DNA of 64,000 bases from Streptomyces odontomachi (GTDB lineage Bacteria > Actinomycetota > Actinomycetes > Streptomycetales > Streptomycetaceae), in the NCBI RefSeq assembly GCF_024435355.1, contig NZ_JAMJWG010000017.1, positions 124,001 through 188,000 of the forward strand, written 5' to 3'. Position 1 is the first letter of the stretch; each line of letters starts with the position of its first letter. A model generated the notes under the pieces. It saw only the letters and a program-made list of their open reading frames with translations. It did not search any database and had not been told where the DNA came from. Below are positions 8,655 through 17,929 of this stretch, piece by piece. The position numbers were made by a program, and so were the translations under genes.

Positions 8655-9473
8655 TCAGCGGCCCGTCTGCACCAGCATGAGTTCCGCGCCTCCCGGGTCG
8701 GCGACGGCCGCCACCCGACCGTAGGCGCCGTCGTGCGGCGCCTTGAGTACCGCGCCGCCGAGCCGGACCACCCGCTCGGCGTCCGCGTCCACGTCCGTCG
8801 TCGCGAAGTACGTCATCCAGGAGGCGCCCCGGGTGCGTCGCAGCGCCCCGTCCAGGTCGCGCACGGAGGCCACCGGGCCGTCCTTGAGGCACAGGGCCAG
8901 ATGGTCCGGGCCCGCCGAGGTGTCGGCCTGCGGCACATGCCCGAAGACGCGCTGGTAGAACGTGGCGGTGAGCTCCGGCTCGTAGGTCGTCAGCTCGATC
9001 CACGTCGGTGCGCCCGGCACGTCGCGCACGGCGGGGCTGCCGGTGGAGGCGACCCGCAGAATGCCGAAGACCGCGCCAGACGGGTCGCAGACGACCGCGA
9101 GCCGGCCCGCCGCCGGCACGTCCAACGGCCCGACGCCCACGGTGCCACCGCGGTGCCGTACCCGCTCGGCCGTCGCGTCCACGTCGTCGGAGGCCAGGTA
9201 CGTGGTCCACGCGGACGGGAGGTGACGGTTGGTCACCGGGCGGCCGATGGCGGCGACCTCCTGGCCGTCGAGCAGGGCCAGCACCGAGCGGCCCAGTAAG
9301 GCGGTGGCCGGCTGCGGCCGGAACTCCCAGCCGAACAGCGTTCCGTAGAACTCCTCCGTGGCCTCCAGATCGTGCACCAGCAAGCTCACCCAGCAGGGCG
9401 TTCCTGGTGTCCGCCGAGGGTGCTGGACGGCACCCCGTTGTCCGGTCGAACCCAGCGCCTCAGTCATCGTCAT
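8655..9473 (-). CDS. VOC-family protein with two glyoxalase-like domains
   Basis: A 272-residue protein made of two vicinal-oxygen-chelate domains (residues ~25-148 and ~155-272). Each has the beta-alpha-beta-beta-beta pattern seen in LLVHDLEATEEFYGTLFGW and WIELTTYEPELTATFYQRVF. Such tandem proteins include glyoxalase-like enzymes and bleomycin-binding-type resistance proteins, and the substrate cannot be assigned. The ATG at 9473 and a second ATG 6 bp later are both possible starts. GAGGAG lies a few bases upstream. The gene is monocistronic and convergent with its downstream neighbour. Confidence 0.85.
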   Translation of the reverse strand: MTMTEALGSTGQRGAVQHPRRTPGTPCWVSLLVHDLEATEEFYGTLFGWEFRPQPATALLGRSVLALLDGQEVAAIGRPVTNRHLPSAWTTYLASDDVDATAERVRHRGGTVGVGPLDVPAAGRLAVVCDPSGAVFGILRVASTGSPAVRDVPGAPTWIELTTYEPELTATFYQRVFGHVPQADTSAGPDHLALCLKDGPVASVRDLDGALRRTRGASWMTYFATTDVDADAERVVRLGGAVLKAPHDGAYGRVAAVADPGGAELMLVQTGR

Positions 9474-9926
9474 ACTCTCCTCGAGCCTCGTGGTGCCGTA
9501 TCGCCGCTGTCCGGACCGCGGCCGCGCGCGGCCCCGGGCGGTGCACGCGCGGCGCACGCCACAGCGCCACCCGCCAGGTCCGCCCGAGTCCACTGCCGTG
9601 CCTGATCCGTCCCTGTGACCTGTCGCGCTTGCTGCCGTACCGGTGACGCAGCTCGGTGGCGTGTCGTTTCTGCGTGGTGATCCACCGAGGTCACCGCTCG
9701 ATCCACCGATGGGCGACCCACCAGGTGGGGATCGACTGGAGGATCGGCCCGTCGACTGATCGGCCGACCGGCCCACTGACCGGTCGGCCGACGAGCCGGA
9801 TGATCGACTGATGTCATGTGCATGCACTAGCTGTGTCCACTCCAGTACGCGCCGTGGTCGCATCTGGTGCCGAGCAGAGTATCCGGAGCTCGGCGGGCAA
9901 GCCACCCCATGCGCAAGGATGGGGTC
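9474..9926. other. Divergent intergenic region rich in GATCG/GGCCGACC motifs
   Basis: These 450 bp separate the VOC gene from the sulfurtransferase gene. The segment 9690-9800 is dominated by variants of GATCGACTG and CGGCCGACCGG, ending in the hairpin described at 9760-9791. No credible coding frame is present. Promoters for both flanking genes should lie here. Confidence 0.5.
9760..9791. repeat. 12-bp perfect inverted repeat
   Basis: Arms 9760-9771 and 9780-9791 are exact reverse complements around an 8-nt loop. The position, 135 bp upstream of the sulfurtransferase start and within the divergent promoter region, fits an operator or attenuator as well as a simple repeat. Confidence 0.6.
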
Positions 9927-10778
9927 ATGAACGTCATCATCTCCGCGTCCGAACTCGGGGTCGAACGCGCTGGCTTGAAACCGCCGGTGCTGCTCGACGT
10001 CCGCTGGCAGCTCGGGGGTCCGCACCAGCGGCAGGCCTACCTGGAGGGCCACATCCCGGGCGCCGCCTTCGTCGACCTCGACACCGAACTGGCCGCTCCG
10101 CCGGGGGCGCGGGGCAGGCATCCGCTGCCGGACATGGCGACCTTCGGTGCGGCGATGCGGGCGGCGGGCGTCCGCGCCGACCGTGCCGTCGTCGTGTACG
10201 ACGGCGGGTTGAGCTGGGCCGCGGCGCGCGCCTGGTGGCTGCTGCGCTGGACGGGGCACCCGTCCGTCCATGTGCTGGACGGCGGTCTCGCGGCCTGGGA
10301 CGGGCCTGTGGAGTCCGGCGAGCCGGCGCCGCCGACCCCGGGGGATTTCGAGCCCGTTCCGGGCGCCGGCGGTCAGGAGCCGGGGGCGCTCGGACTGTTG
10401 GACGCGGACGGCGCGGCGGCGCGCGCCCGGTCCGGGGTGTTGCTGGACGCACGGGCCGGCGAGCGGTACCGCGGTGAAGTCGAGCCGATCGACCCGGTGG
10501 GCGGCCACATTCCCGGCGCGATCTCGGCGCCGACGCAGGGCAACGTCGCCGAGGACGGCCGCTTCCGACCCGTCGCCGAACTCGCCGCGCGTTTCGCCGC
10601 CCTGGGTGTGTCGCCGGGCAGCAAGGTCGGCGTGTACTGCGGCTCCGGGGTCTCCGCCGCGCATCAGGTGCTGGCGCTGGAGGCCGCCGGCATCCCGTCG
10701 GACCTGTATGTGGGGTCCTGGTCGGAGTGGTCCGGGGACCGCGGCCGTCCGGTGGCCACGGGGCCGGAGCCCCAGTAG
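9927..10778 (+). CDS. Rhodanese-type sulfurtransferase (thiosulfate/3-mercaptopyruvate)
   Basis: A 283-residue tandem rhodanese. The N-terminal domain (residues ~5-125) is inactive and the C-terminal domain (~155-275) carries the persulfide cysteine, Cys238, in the active-site loop YCGSGVSAAH. The hexapeptide CGSGVS resembles that of 3-mercaptopyruvate sulfurtransferases more than thiosulfate enzymes, but substrate choice cannot be fixed from sequence. It moves sulfane sulfur in the cytoplasm. ATG 9927 was chosen, with AAGGAT upstream that could serve either as a ribosome-binding site or as a leaderless -10. A strong hairpin follows before the convergent sepH. Confidence 0.92.
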   Translation: MNVIISASELGVERAGLKPPVLLDVRWQLGGPHQRQAYLEGHIPGAAFVDLDTELAAPPGARGRHPLPDMATFGAAMRAAGVRADRAVVVYDGGLSWAAARAWWLLRWTGHPSVHVLDGGLAAWDGPVESGEPAPPTPGDFEPVPGAGGQEPGALGLLDADGAAARARSGVLLDARAGERYRGEVEPIDPVGGHIPGAISAPTQGNVAEDGRFRPVAELAARFAALGVSPGSKVGVYCGSGVSAAHQVLALEAAGIPSDLYVGSWSEWSGDRGRPVATGPEPQ

Positions 10779-10807
10779 CGCTCAGCGGCGGCCAACGGTC
10801 TGGACAG

Positions 10808-10845
10808 CGGTCTGGCCGGCGTCCTGGGGACGGCCGGCCAGACCG
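10808..10845. terminator. Bidirectional terminator hairpin
   Basis: A perfect 13-bp stem (10808-10820 and 10833-10845) with a 12-nt loop lies between the convergent sulfurtransferase and sepH genes. Confidence 0.75.
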
Positions 10846-10896
10846 GTGTTCGGCTCTGTGGTGCACGGGGTGCGGTGGTGCCGGCCCGTGCCCGCG

Positions 10897-11931
10897 TCAC
10901 TCCTTCTTCTTGCGCCGGGTGCCGAAGACGATCTCGTCCCAGCTGGGCACCGCGGCACGGCGGCCCGGCCGGACGCCGTCCGCCTCGGCCTGCCGGTCGG
11001 TGGAGCCGATCAGCCGGTCGCGGTGGCTGGCGACCGACCGCGGCATCAGCACGTCCGCGTAGGCGGAACCCGCCGAAGCAGCGGGCGCCGGCGGCTCTTC
11101 GGCGTCCGGCTCACGCTCGGGCTCTTCGGGAGCGTGGTCGGGCGCCGACTCGGAGCGCTCGGGCACCACCAGGTCGCCGCGGAAGCTCGGCACGGCCTCC
11201 AGGAGGCTGGTGAGCGAGTCGCGGCCCTGGTCGACGTCGTCACCGGGCTCGGTGGGCGACGGCAGGCTGGGGCGCTCGGGGCCGCGGTCCAGGGAGCGCT
11301 CGCGCGGCAGGCGTGCGATGCGCGGCACGAACGGGAAGCTGGGCTCCGGCGCGGCGAGGTCGTCGGACTCGCCGATCAGGGAGCGCGCTTCGTCGTCCAC
11401 GGCCTGCACGAGGCGGCGCGGCGGGTCGTAGGTCCAGCTGGCCGTGTGCGTCTCACTTGCGACGCGGTAGACGAGCAGCACCTCCCAGGTGCCGTCGTCG
11501 CGGCGCCAGGAGTCCCACTGGACGGTGTCCCGGTCGGCGCCCCGCATCATCAGCCGCTCCTGGACCGCCTCGCCCAGCTGGGGGCCGACGTTCTCACCGG
11601 GGCGGCGCACGGGGGTCTTCCGGGCGCGCTCGGCCATGAACGCACGCTCCGCCAGCACGGGTCCCTCGAAGCGGCGCACCCGGTCGACGGGGATGCCGGC
11701 GAGCTGCGCGACCTCTTCCGCGGTGGCGCCTGCACGTATCCGGGCCTGGATGTCGCGGGGGCGGAGATGGCTCTCCACCTCGATCTCGATCTGGCCGAGG
11801 CGGGGGCGGTCGCCGCGTACGGCGGCGCGGAGCCTCTCGTCGATGGGAAGCGTGTACTCCGTGCTGTCCGCAGCCTTCAGCACCAGCCGTGTGCCGTCAT
11901 TGGAGACGGCCACGACACGCAGTTCGGGCAT
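10897..11931 (-). CDS. sepH: Septation protein SepH
   Basis: A 344-residue cell-division protein. The N-terminal DUF3071 region (residues ~1-165) contains a helix-turn-helix-like segment near GATAEEVAQLAGIPVDRVRRFEG. A long acidic, proline-rich linker follows. A short conserved C-terminus ends in AVPSWDEIVFGTRRKKKE. In Streptomyces, SepH is known to bind FtsZ and to stimulate its assembly during sporulation septation. The ATG at 11931 has a strong ribosome-binding site (GGGAGG, 7 nt upstream). The gene is alone, divergent from a membrane protein and convergent with the sulfurtransferase. Confidence 0.93.
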   Translation of the reverse strand: MPELRVVAVSNDGTRLVLKAADSTEYTLPIDERLRAAVRGDRPRLGQIEIEVESHLRPRDIQARIRAGATAEEVAQLAGIPVDRVRRFEGPVLAERAFMAERARKTPVRRPGENVGPQLGEAVQERLMMRGADRDTVQWDSWRRDDGTWEVLLVYRVASETHTASWTYDPPRRLVQAVDDEARSLIGESDDLAAPEPSFPFVPRIARLPRERSLDRGPERPSLPSPTEPGDDVDQGRDSLTSLLEAVPSFRGDLVVPERSESAPDHAPEEPEREPDAEEPPAPAASAGSAYADVLMPRSVASHRDRLIGSTDRQAEADGVRPGRRAAVPSWDEIVFGTRRKKKE

Positions 11932-12412
11932 GGGGACCTCCCGGGTGGTGCCTGCCGACGTCACGTGCGTCGCTTCCGCTAGTCGAGTGTGGCCTGCCCG
12001 GGTGCAGCCTGCCACAACCTTGCCGAGTTGACCGGCGTGTCGGGCATGGACCCTGGATCGCCGTTATGACACGGTTACCTGTTCGCAACGCTGAGTGACC
12101 GCTCTGGCCACCCTGTGGAACATGCCCCCTTTCGGTGCCCTTCAAAAGGCCCCGACTGCCTGCCGGAAGACCGGACCGACGGCTCGCAACAGTACTCCAT
12201 TGGGCCAGCCGGGTGGACCGGCGCGCCGTCGGAAGTTCTGCGCGGGCGCGTGAGTTGACGGCCTGGTCGCCGGGTTGCGTGAGGATTATGCGTGGCATAG
12301 TTCACGAAACCGCTGGAAGCGGAACCACAATACTCTGCCCATACGTACTCCGGTCGAGCGAATTCTCGTTCAGCTCGTGCAATTGCGTCGAGAAGTGCAG
12401 GCAAGGTGCGTT
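11932..12412. other. Divergent promoter region between sepH and a membrane-protein gene
   Basis: About 480 bp without a convincing gene. It is locally less GC-rich near 12290-12380. Weak promoter-like hexamers are present (for example TTGACG at 12255), but spacing to a -10 is poor, so no promoter is called. Confidence 0.4.
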
Positions 12413-14011
12413 GTGGGCAAGAGGCCGAATCCCGGCGGCCGGTACACGGGCCCGGGTCCGTCCGAGAACGGGTCCGAGGGCGCGAGGTCACGGAGGGAAA
12501 CCGCCGGCGCCGATGGGCGACCCGGCGCCGACGTGTATCGGCGTGGTTCGCGCGGTTCACGTGGTTCGCGCGGTTCCCGAGGTGCCGGTGGTGTCGAGGA
12601 GGCCGCGGATGACCGCTCAGCCGCGGCGGAACCTCCTCCGGAGGCGTCGTCCTCCGACGGCGGTCGCAAGCGCCGGCTGGAGCTGAACCTGCCGCAGGTG
12701 GCCGGCAGTGCGATGGCCGCCGTGCTGGCGGCCAAGTTCGCCTCGAACCTGGGCGTGTACGGCACGATCCTCGGTGCCGGTGTCGTGAGCGCCGTCGCCA
12801 CCTGCTCCGGCTCGCTGTTCCAGCACTTCTTCCGCCGCACCGGCGAGCAGATCCGCGACGTCACCGTGAGCCGCAGGCCGCGGGTGCGGCGGACCCCGGT
12901 GCTCGTCACCAGCGGTGGCCACCCGGTGCCGGAGACGTTCCGGCCGACGCGGTCCGGTGCCGGCCGGGAGCCGTCCGGTGCACGGGCCAGCCGTCCCACT
13001 GCGTGGGGGGTGGCGACGACGACGTGGGGCGTCGGCCGGCCTGCGCGCGGCTCGGCCGTGGACCCCCACGCGCCGGGCGACACCGCGACGCGGCTGCTGC
13101 GCCGCTACCAGGTCGGACAGCGGGAGACGCAGGTCCTGCCCGGCGACGGACACGCCGCGCGCCCCCTGGCCGACGGCACCGGCAACGACATAGAGGCGGG
13201 CGCCACCCGGCTGCTGGGCAGGGGCGGTGCCTCTGGTGCCTCCGGTGCCTCCGGGCATCCCGTGGCGGGGCTCGACGCCGCGACCCGCCTGCTGCACCGC
13301 GCCCGGCCGGTGCCGGGCGAGGGGCGAGAGCCGGAGCACACCGCCGTCCTGCGGAATCCGGGTGACCCGGGCGACCCGTGCGACCCCGGTGACCTCGGCG
13401 TACCGGGAGGTCCGGGAACCGTGGACCCGGACGGTGGCCCGCCGCCGGACGCGTTCACCGAGGGGACCGTGCACCGGGCGCGGGTGCGCGGGCTGAAGCG
13501 GCCGCTCCTCGCCAGCGGGATGGTCTTCGTGGTGGCGATGGGCGGCATCACGACGTACGAGCTGGCATCCGGGCACAGCCTCAACGGCGATCGCATGAGG
13601 ACCACGATCGGTGACGTCCTGTCCGGCGGGGAATCCGGGAGCGGGCACGCCCCGGCCACTCCCGTGGTGACGCCGTCCGGGCAGTCCTCGCAGGGGCCCG
13701 AAGGGACGGACCACGAGCCGAGCAGCGCTGACCCGAGGGACTCGCAGGCGCCGGACCAGCAGTCGTCGCCGACGCCCACGCCGTCCGGCACCCAGGGCTC
13801 GGGCACCGCGTCCACTCCCGGCACGGGCGCGGACTCCGGCGGTGGCCAGGGTGCCGGTTCCGACGGCGGCACCGGTGGGCACCGGCAGACGGCCACGCCC
13901 ACCCCGACCCCCACCGCCACGCAGAGCGACGGTTCCGGTGGGGGAGCGGGCGCCGGTTCCGGGACCGGTGGCTCGGCCACCCGGCAGCCGGACGGCACGT
14001 CAGGCCAGTGA
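12413..14011 (+). CDS. Low-complexity membrane protein of unknown function
   Basis: About 532 residues from the GTG at 12413 (AAGG 7 nt upstream). The frame is open further upstream, so the start is uncertain. Visible features in order are an (RGS)4 repeat (residues ~43-54), a hydrophobic segment (~98-135, AMAAVLAAKFASNLGVYGTI), an extended disordered part and a second transmembrane helix (~364-385). The C-terminal tail is Ser/Thr/Pro/Gly-rich and presumably extracellular. The middle contains three ATRLL repeats (DTATRLLRRY, GATRLLGRGG, DAATRLLHRA) and a short collagen-like run of G-D-P triplets. No catalytic motif is seen. The ATRLL repeats may be docking or kinase sites, which is inference only. 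Confidence 0.65.
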   Translation: MGKRPNPGGRYTGPGPSENGSEGARSRRETAGADGRPGADVYRRGSRGSRGSRGSRGAGGVEEAADDRSAAAEPPPEASSSDGGRKRRLELNLPQVAGSAMAAVLAAKFASNLGVYGTILGAGVVSAVATCSGSLFQHFFRRTGEQIRDVTVSRRPRVRRTPVLVTSGGHPVPETFRPTRSGAGREPSGARASRPTAWGVATTTWGVGRPARGSAVDPHAPGDTATRLLRRYQVGQRETQVLPGDGHAARPLADGTGNDIEAGATRLLGRGGASGASGASGHPVAGLDAATRLLHRARPVPGEGREPEHTAVLRNPGDPGDPCDPGDLGVPGGPGTVDPDGGPPPDAFTEGTVHRARVRGLKRPLLASGMVFVVAMGGITTYELASGHSLNGDRMRTTIGDVLSGGESGSGHAPATPVVTPSGQSSQGPEGTDHEPSSADPRDSQAPDQQSSPTPTPSGTQGSGTASTPGTGADSGGGQGAGSDGGTGGHRQTATPTPTPTATQSDGSGGGAGAGSGTGGSATRQPDGTSGQ

Positions 14012-14106
14012 CCCTCCGGACGTCCGGGCCAGCGCCCCTCCGGCGGCTCGTCGTCGCCTGCCCGCCAGCGCCCGCCGGGTAGCCCGGGCGCCTGCCTCCC
14101 GCGCCG

Positions 14107-15459
14107 TCAGTCGCCCAGGACCCGCCGCAGATAGTCGTTCCCGAAGACCCGGTCGGGGTCGAGGCGGTCGCGCAGGGCGGTGAACTCGGCGAAGCGCGGA
14201 TACACCTCGGAGAGGTACGCGGCGTCGCGCGTGTGCACCTTGCCCCAGTGCGGCCGTCCGCCATGCGCCGTGAAGATGCGCTCGGCCTCGGTGAAGTACG
14301 CACGGTAGGGCGTGCCCCGGTACATGTGGACGGCGATGTAGGCGCTGTCGCGGCCGAAGGCGGTGGACAGCGGGATGTCGTCAGCGGGCGCGGTGCGGAC
14401 CTCCACGGGGAAGCTGATCCGCAGTCGGGAACGGTCGATCATGGCCTTCAGCTCACGCAGCGCGTCCACCAGAGCCTCGCGCGGCAGGGCGTACTCCATC
14501 TCGACGAAGCGCACCCGGCGCGGGCTTGTGAAGACCTTGTACGGAATATCGGTGTAGGTACGGGCGGACAGCGCACGACTGGACAGCCGGGCGATCGCGG
14601 GCACGACGGCGGGCACGGCGCGGCCGAGCACGTTGACCGCCTGGAAGACCCCGTTGGAGAGCAACTCGTCCTCGAACCAGCCGCTCACCCTGCCGACCGG
14701 GGCGGGCGGGCCCGCACTGCGGTTGTTCCGCTTCGTGTTGCAGTTGCCGGTGTGCGGGAACCAGTAGAACTCGAAGTGCTCGTTCTCCGCGCACAGCGCG
14801 TCGAACTCCGCGGTGACCCGGTCCAGGGTCATCGGCTCCTCGCGTGCCGTCAGCAGGAAGACCGGCTCCACCGCGAAGGTGAGCGAGCTGAGCACGCCCA
14901 GGGCGCCCAGACCGATCCGCGCGGCGGCGAACACCGCGCGCTCCTCCTCGGTGCCCTGCGCGGAGCAGCTGAGCACCGAGCCGTCCGCCGTGACCAGTTC
15001 CAGGCCGCGTAGCTGCATCGCTATCGAGCCGGAGTCGCGTCCCGTGCCGTGCGTGCCGGTGCTGACCGCGCCCGAGACGGTCTGCTCCATGATGTCGCCC
15101 ATGTTCGTGAGCGACAGGCCCTCACGGGCCAGCGCCGTGTTCATCCGCTTCAGCGGAGTGCCGGCACCCACGGTGACGGTGCCGGCCATGGGAGTGCCGC
15201 CCGAGCCCTGAGGGCTGTTGGGGACGTCGATGCGATGGATTCCGGCCAGCAGTTGGGGTCGGATCAGCAGCCCGTCGGTCGCGGCGGCCGCGGTGAAGGA
15301 ATGGCCGGCACCGACGGCCTTGACCTTGAGGCCGTCCTCGGCGGCGTCCCGCACGGCCGCAGAGAGCTCGTCGACGCCGGCCGGGGTGGCCTGGCGTGCG
15401 GGGCGGGCGGTGACGTTCCCCGCCCAGTTGCGCCAGATGGCGGTGTCCGCTTGGGCCAT
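14107..15459 (-). CDS. FAD-dependent oxidase of the D-arabinono-1,4-lactone / L-gulonolactone oxidase family
   Basis: A 450-residue flavoprotein. The N-terminal FAD-binding domain (residues ~15-190, with the VGAGHSF motif whose His normally bonds FAD covalently) is followed by the ALO domain (~200-450). The protein ends with the typical FGNDYLRRVLGD. Family members oxidise sugar-1,4-lactones or alditols using oxygen. The physiological substrate in Streptomyces is not established. The ATG at 15459 has GGAGG 9 nt upstream. The gene is divergent from the ferrochelatase gene, with about 230 bp between. Confidence 0.9.
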   Translation of the reverse strand: MAQADTAIWRNWAGNVTARPARQATPAGVDELSAAVRDAAEDGLKVKAVGAGHSFTAAAATDGLLIRPQLLAGIHRIDVPNSPQGSGGTPMAGTVTVGAGTPLKRMNTALAREGLSLTNMGDIMEQTVSGAVSTGTHGTGRDSGSIAMQLRGLELVTADGSVLSCSAQGTEEERAVFAAARIGLGALGVLSSLTFAVEPVFLLTAREEPMTLDRVTAEFDALCAENEHFEFYWFPHTGNCNTKRNNRSAGPPAPVGRVSGWFEDELLSNGVFQAVNVLGRAVPAVVPAIARLSSRALSARTYTDIPYKVFTSPRRVRFVEMEYALPREALVDALRELKAMIDRSRLRISFPVEVRTAPADDIPLSTAFGRDSAYIAVHMYRGTPYRAYFTEAERIFTAHGGRPHWGKVHTRDAAYLSEVYPRFAEFTALRDRLDPDRVFGNDYLRRVLGD

Positions 15460-15692
15460 GTCCCGGGCTCCTCCCGCCTCGGCGGCCGATTTCCGGCCAC
15501 GTCCCCGATCGGTGGAGTGGGATCATACTCACGGCCGTGACACCAGGTGCGCCGGGACGATCGCCGGTCGTGGCGGTGTCGGTGATCCGCCGGTGTCGGT
15601 GGCGGGACGAACGGCCGGTCAGGGCGGTGGGCCCGTCCCGGACCGGTGGTGGTGTTTTCCGGCCGTCGGCCCCGGGTGGCAGGATCAAGGAC

Positions 15693-16820
15693 ATGCCCGA
15701 AGCGCTGGATTCCGCCCCTTACGACGCCCTGCTGCTGCTCTCCTTCGGGGGACCCGAGGGCCCCGACGACGTGATCCCCTTCCTGGAGAACGTGACGCGG
15801 GGCCGCGGCATCCCCAAGGAGCGGCTGAAGGAGGTGGGGCAGCACTACTACCTCTTCGACGGGATCAGCCCGATCAACGACCAGAACCGCGCACTGCTCG
15901 GCGCGCTGCGCAAGGACTTCGCCGAACACGGCCTCGACCTGCCGGTGTACTGGGGCAACCGCAACTGGACGCCCTACCTCGCGGACACCCTGCGCGAGCT
16001 GGTCCGCGACGGCCGGCGCCGCGTCCTCACCCTCGCCACCAGCGCGTACGCGTCGTACTCGGGCTGCCGCCAGTACCGCGAGAACCTGGCCGACGCGCTT
16101 GCCGGCCTGCGGTCCGACGGCCTCGACCTGCCGCGCGTGGACAAGCTCCGGCACTACTTCAACCACCCCGGCTTCGTGGCGCCCATGACCGACGGCGTGC
16201 TCGCCGCGCTGGCCGAGCTGCCCGCCGAGGTACGCGACGGCGCCCATCTCGCGTTCACCACGCACTCCATCCCCACCGCGGCGGCCGACACCTCCGGGCC
16301 CGTCGAGCAGCACGGCCCTGGCGGCGCGTACGTGGCGCAGCACCGTGCGGTGGCGGAACTGATCGCCGCCGCCGTGCGCGAGCGGACCGGCGTCGACCAC
16401 CCGTGGCAGCTCGTCTACCAGTCGCGTTCGGGCGCCCCGCACATCCCCTGGCTGGAGCCGGACATCTGCGACCACCTGGAGGAGCTGCACGCCGCCGGTG
16501 CCCCGGCCGTCGTCATGGCGCCCATCGGCTTCGTCTCCGACCACATGGAGGTGCGCTACGACCTGGACACCGAGGCCGCCGCCAAGGCCGCCGAGCTGGG
16601 CCTTCCGGTGCGCCGCTCGGCCACGGTCGGGGCCGACCCGCGGTTCGCCGCCGCCGTGCGCGACCTCGTCGTCGAGCGTGCCGCCGTGGTACGCGGTGGT
16701 GCGGTGGAGCGGTGCGCGCTGGGCACGCTCGGAGCCAGCCACGACGTGTGTCCCGTGGGCTGCTGCCCGGCCCGCACCCCCAAGCCAGCCGCCGCGGGCG
16801 CCGACAGCCCCTACGCCTGA
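15693..16820 (+). CDS. hemH: Ferrochelatase (coproporphyrin-type), haem biosynthesis
   Basis: A 375-residue ferrochelatase inserting Fe2+ into a porphyrin, most likely coproporphyrin III, as actinobacteria use that route. Key features are the N-terminal LLLLSFGGPEGPDDV, the catalytic-His segment FTTHSIP and the distal E-rich loop near IGFVSDHMEV. There is a Cys at ~125 (SGCRQYRENL) together with the C-terminal cluster CPVGCCP. Four such cysteines bind a [2Fe-2S] cluster in mycobacterial homologues. The ATG at 15693 is preceded by CAGGAT 7 nt upstream, which could be a leaderless -10, and by AAGGA. The inositol monophosphatase-like gene follows in the same direction. Confidence 0.93.
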   Translation: MPEALDSAPYDALLLLSFGGPEGPDDVIPFLENVTRGRGIPKERLKEVGQHYYLFDGISPINDQNRALLGALRKDFAEHGLDLPVYWGNRNWTPYLADTLRELVRDGRRRVLTLATSAYASYSGCRQYRENLADALAGLRSDGLDLPRVDKLRHYFNHPGFVAPMTDGVLAALAELPAEVRDGAHLAFTTHSIPTAAADTSGPVEQHGPGGAYVAQHRAVAELIAAAVRERTGVDHPWQLVYQSRSGAPHIPWLEPDICDHLEELHAAGAPAVVMAPIGFVSDHMEVRYDLDTEAAAKAAELGLPVRRSATVGADPRFAAAVRDLVVERAAVVRGGAVERCALGTLGASHDVCPVGCCPARTPKPAAAGADSPYA

Positions 16821-16909
16821 GCCCGCCCGTTCACCCGGTGCGCCGGGCTCGTGAACCGATCCGGATCCGGTGGCCCGGAGCCGGATCTCCTGACAACGTA
16901 CGGAGAACC

Positions 16910-17791
16910 GTGAGCGACCCCTTGCAGCCCCAGCCGTCCACTCCCGCTACTCCTGCCACCCCGTCCCGTTCGTCCCGCCCGGCCAAGCCCGCCGAGCCCG
17001 TCGACCTCGCCGCGCTGCTGGCCATAGCCCGGGAAGCCGCGCGCCGCGCGGGTGTGCTGCTGCGCGACGGGAGGCCCGCCGACCTGGGGGTGAAGGCCAC
17101 CAAGTCCAGCCCCATCGACGTGGTCACCGAGATGGACATCGCCGCCGAGAAGCTGATCACCGGCTACCTCGCCGAGCACCGCCCGGAGGACGGCATCCTC
17201 GGCGAGGAGGGCGGCTCGCGTACCGGCACGAGCGGTGTGCGCTGGGTCATCGATCCGCTCGACGGCACCGTGAACTACCTGTACGGGCTGCCCACCTGGG
17301 CCGTGTCCATCGCGGCCGAGCGGGATGGCGAGACCCTCGTCGGGGTGGTGGAGGCGCCGATGCGCGGCGAGACCTTCCACGCGGTGCGCGGCGGTGGTGC
17401 CTACCTGGGCGAGCATCGCCTGGCCTGCCGTGGGGCCGCACCCATGGAGCAGTGCCTGGTCTCCACCGGCTTCAACTACGTCACCACGGTCCGCACGCAC
17501 CAGGCCGAGGTGGCCCGGCAGCTGATCCCGCGGCTGAGGGACATCAGGCGGGGCGGTTCGGCCGCCGTCGACCTCTGCGACGTCGCCGCGGGCCGGCTCG
17601 ACGGGTACTACGAGCGCGGCCTGAACCCGTGGGACCTCGCCGCGGGCGACCTCATCGCGCGCGAGGCTGGTGCCCTGACCGGTGGCCGCCCCGGAGAGCG
17701 ACCGGCCTACGACCTGACGGTGGCGGCCACCCCCACCCTGTTCGAGCAGCTCCGGGGGCTCCTCGACGAACTCGGCGCCTGGCACGACTGA
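16910..17791 (+). CDS. Inositol monophosphatase family protein
   Basis: A 293-residue Mg-dependent phosphatase of the IMPase/FIG superfamily, with a Pro/Thr-rich N-terminal extension (residues 1-35). Metal-binding motifs are GEEGG (~102), WVIDPLDGTVNYLYG (~113) and NPWDLAAGDLIAREAG (~240). Likely substrates are inositol-1-phosphate, histidinol phosphate or related sugar phosphates. The M. tuberculosis neighbour-equivalent is called SuhB. The start is GTG 16910, 89 bp after the ferrochelatase stop. A strong hairpin at 17887-17917 ends the transcript. Confidence 0.9.
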   Translation: MSDPLQPQPSTPATPATPSRSSRPAKPAEPVDLAALLAIAREAARRAGVLLRDGRPADLGVKATKSSPIDVVTEMDIAAEKLITGYLAEHRPEDGILGEEGGSRTGTSGVRWVIDPLDGTVNYLYGLPTWAVSIAAERDGETLVGVVEAPMRGETFHAVRGGGAYLGEHRLACRGAAPMEQCLVSTGFNYVTTVRTHQAEVARQLIPRLRDIRRGGSAAVDLCDVAAGRLDGYYERGLNPWDLAAGDLIAREAGALTGGRPGERPAYDLTVAATPTLFEQLRGLLDELGAWHD

Positions 17792-17886
17792 GGCGTGCCT
17801 GCCGCGCGGTGCGCCGTCCGGCCACCACCTGCCGCGTCGCGGAGCAGCTGCCGGAGTCTGCCCAGCACCGGCGCCCACCCGGCAAA

Positions 17887-17917
17887 GGCCCCGCGACCTG
17901 CTGAAGGTCGCGGGGCC
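17887..17917. terminator. Strong terminator hairpin
   Basis: A perfect 13-bp GC-rich stem (17887-17899 and 17905-17917) with a 5-nt loop, 95 bp after the IMPase stop and before the convergent small gene. Confidence 0.85.
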
Positions 17918-17929
17918 CGTGGTCCGTCC

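Noticed and set aside
12541..12580. CRISPR-like short repeats
   Set aside because: These are in-frame RGS codon repeats inside a coding sequence. No spacer-repeat array occurs in the window.
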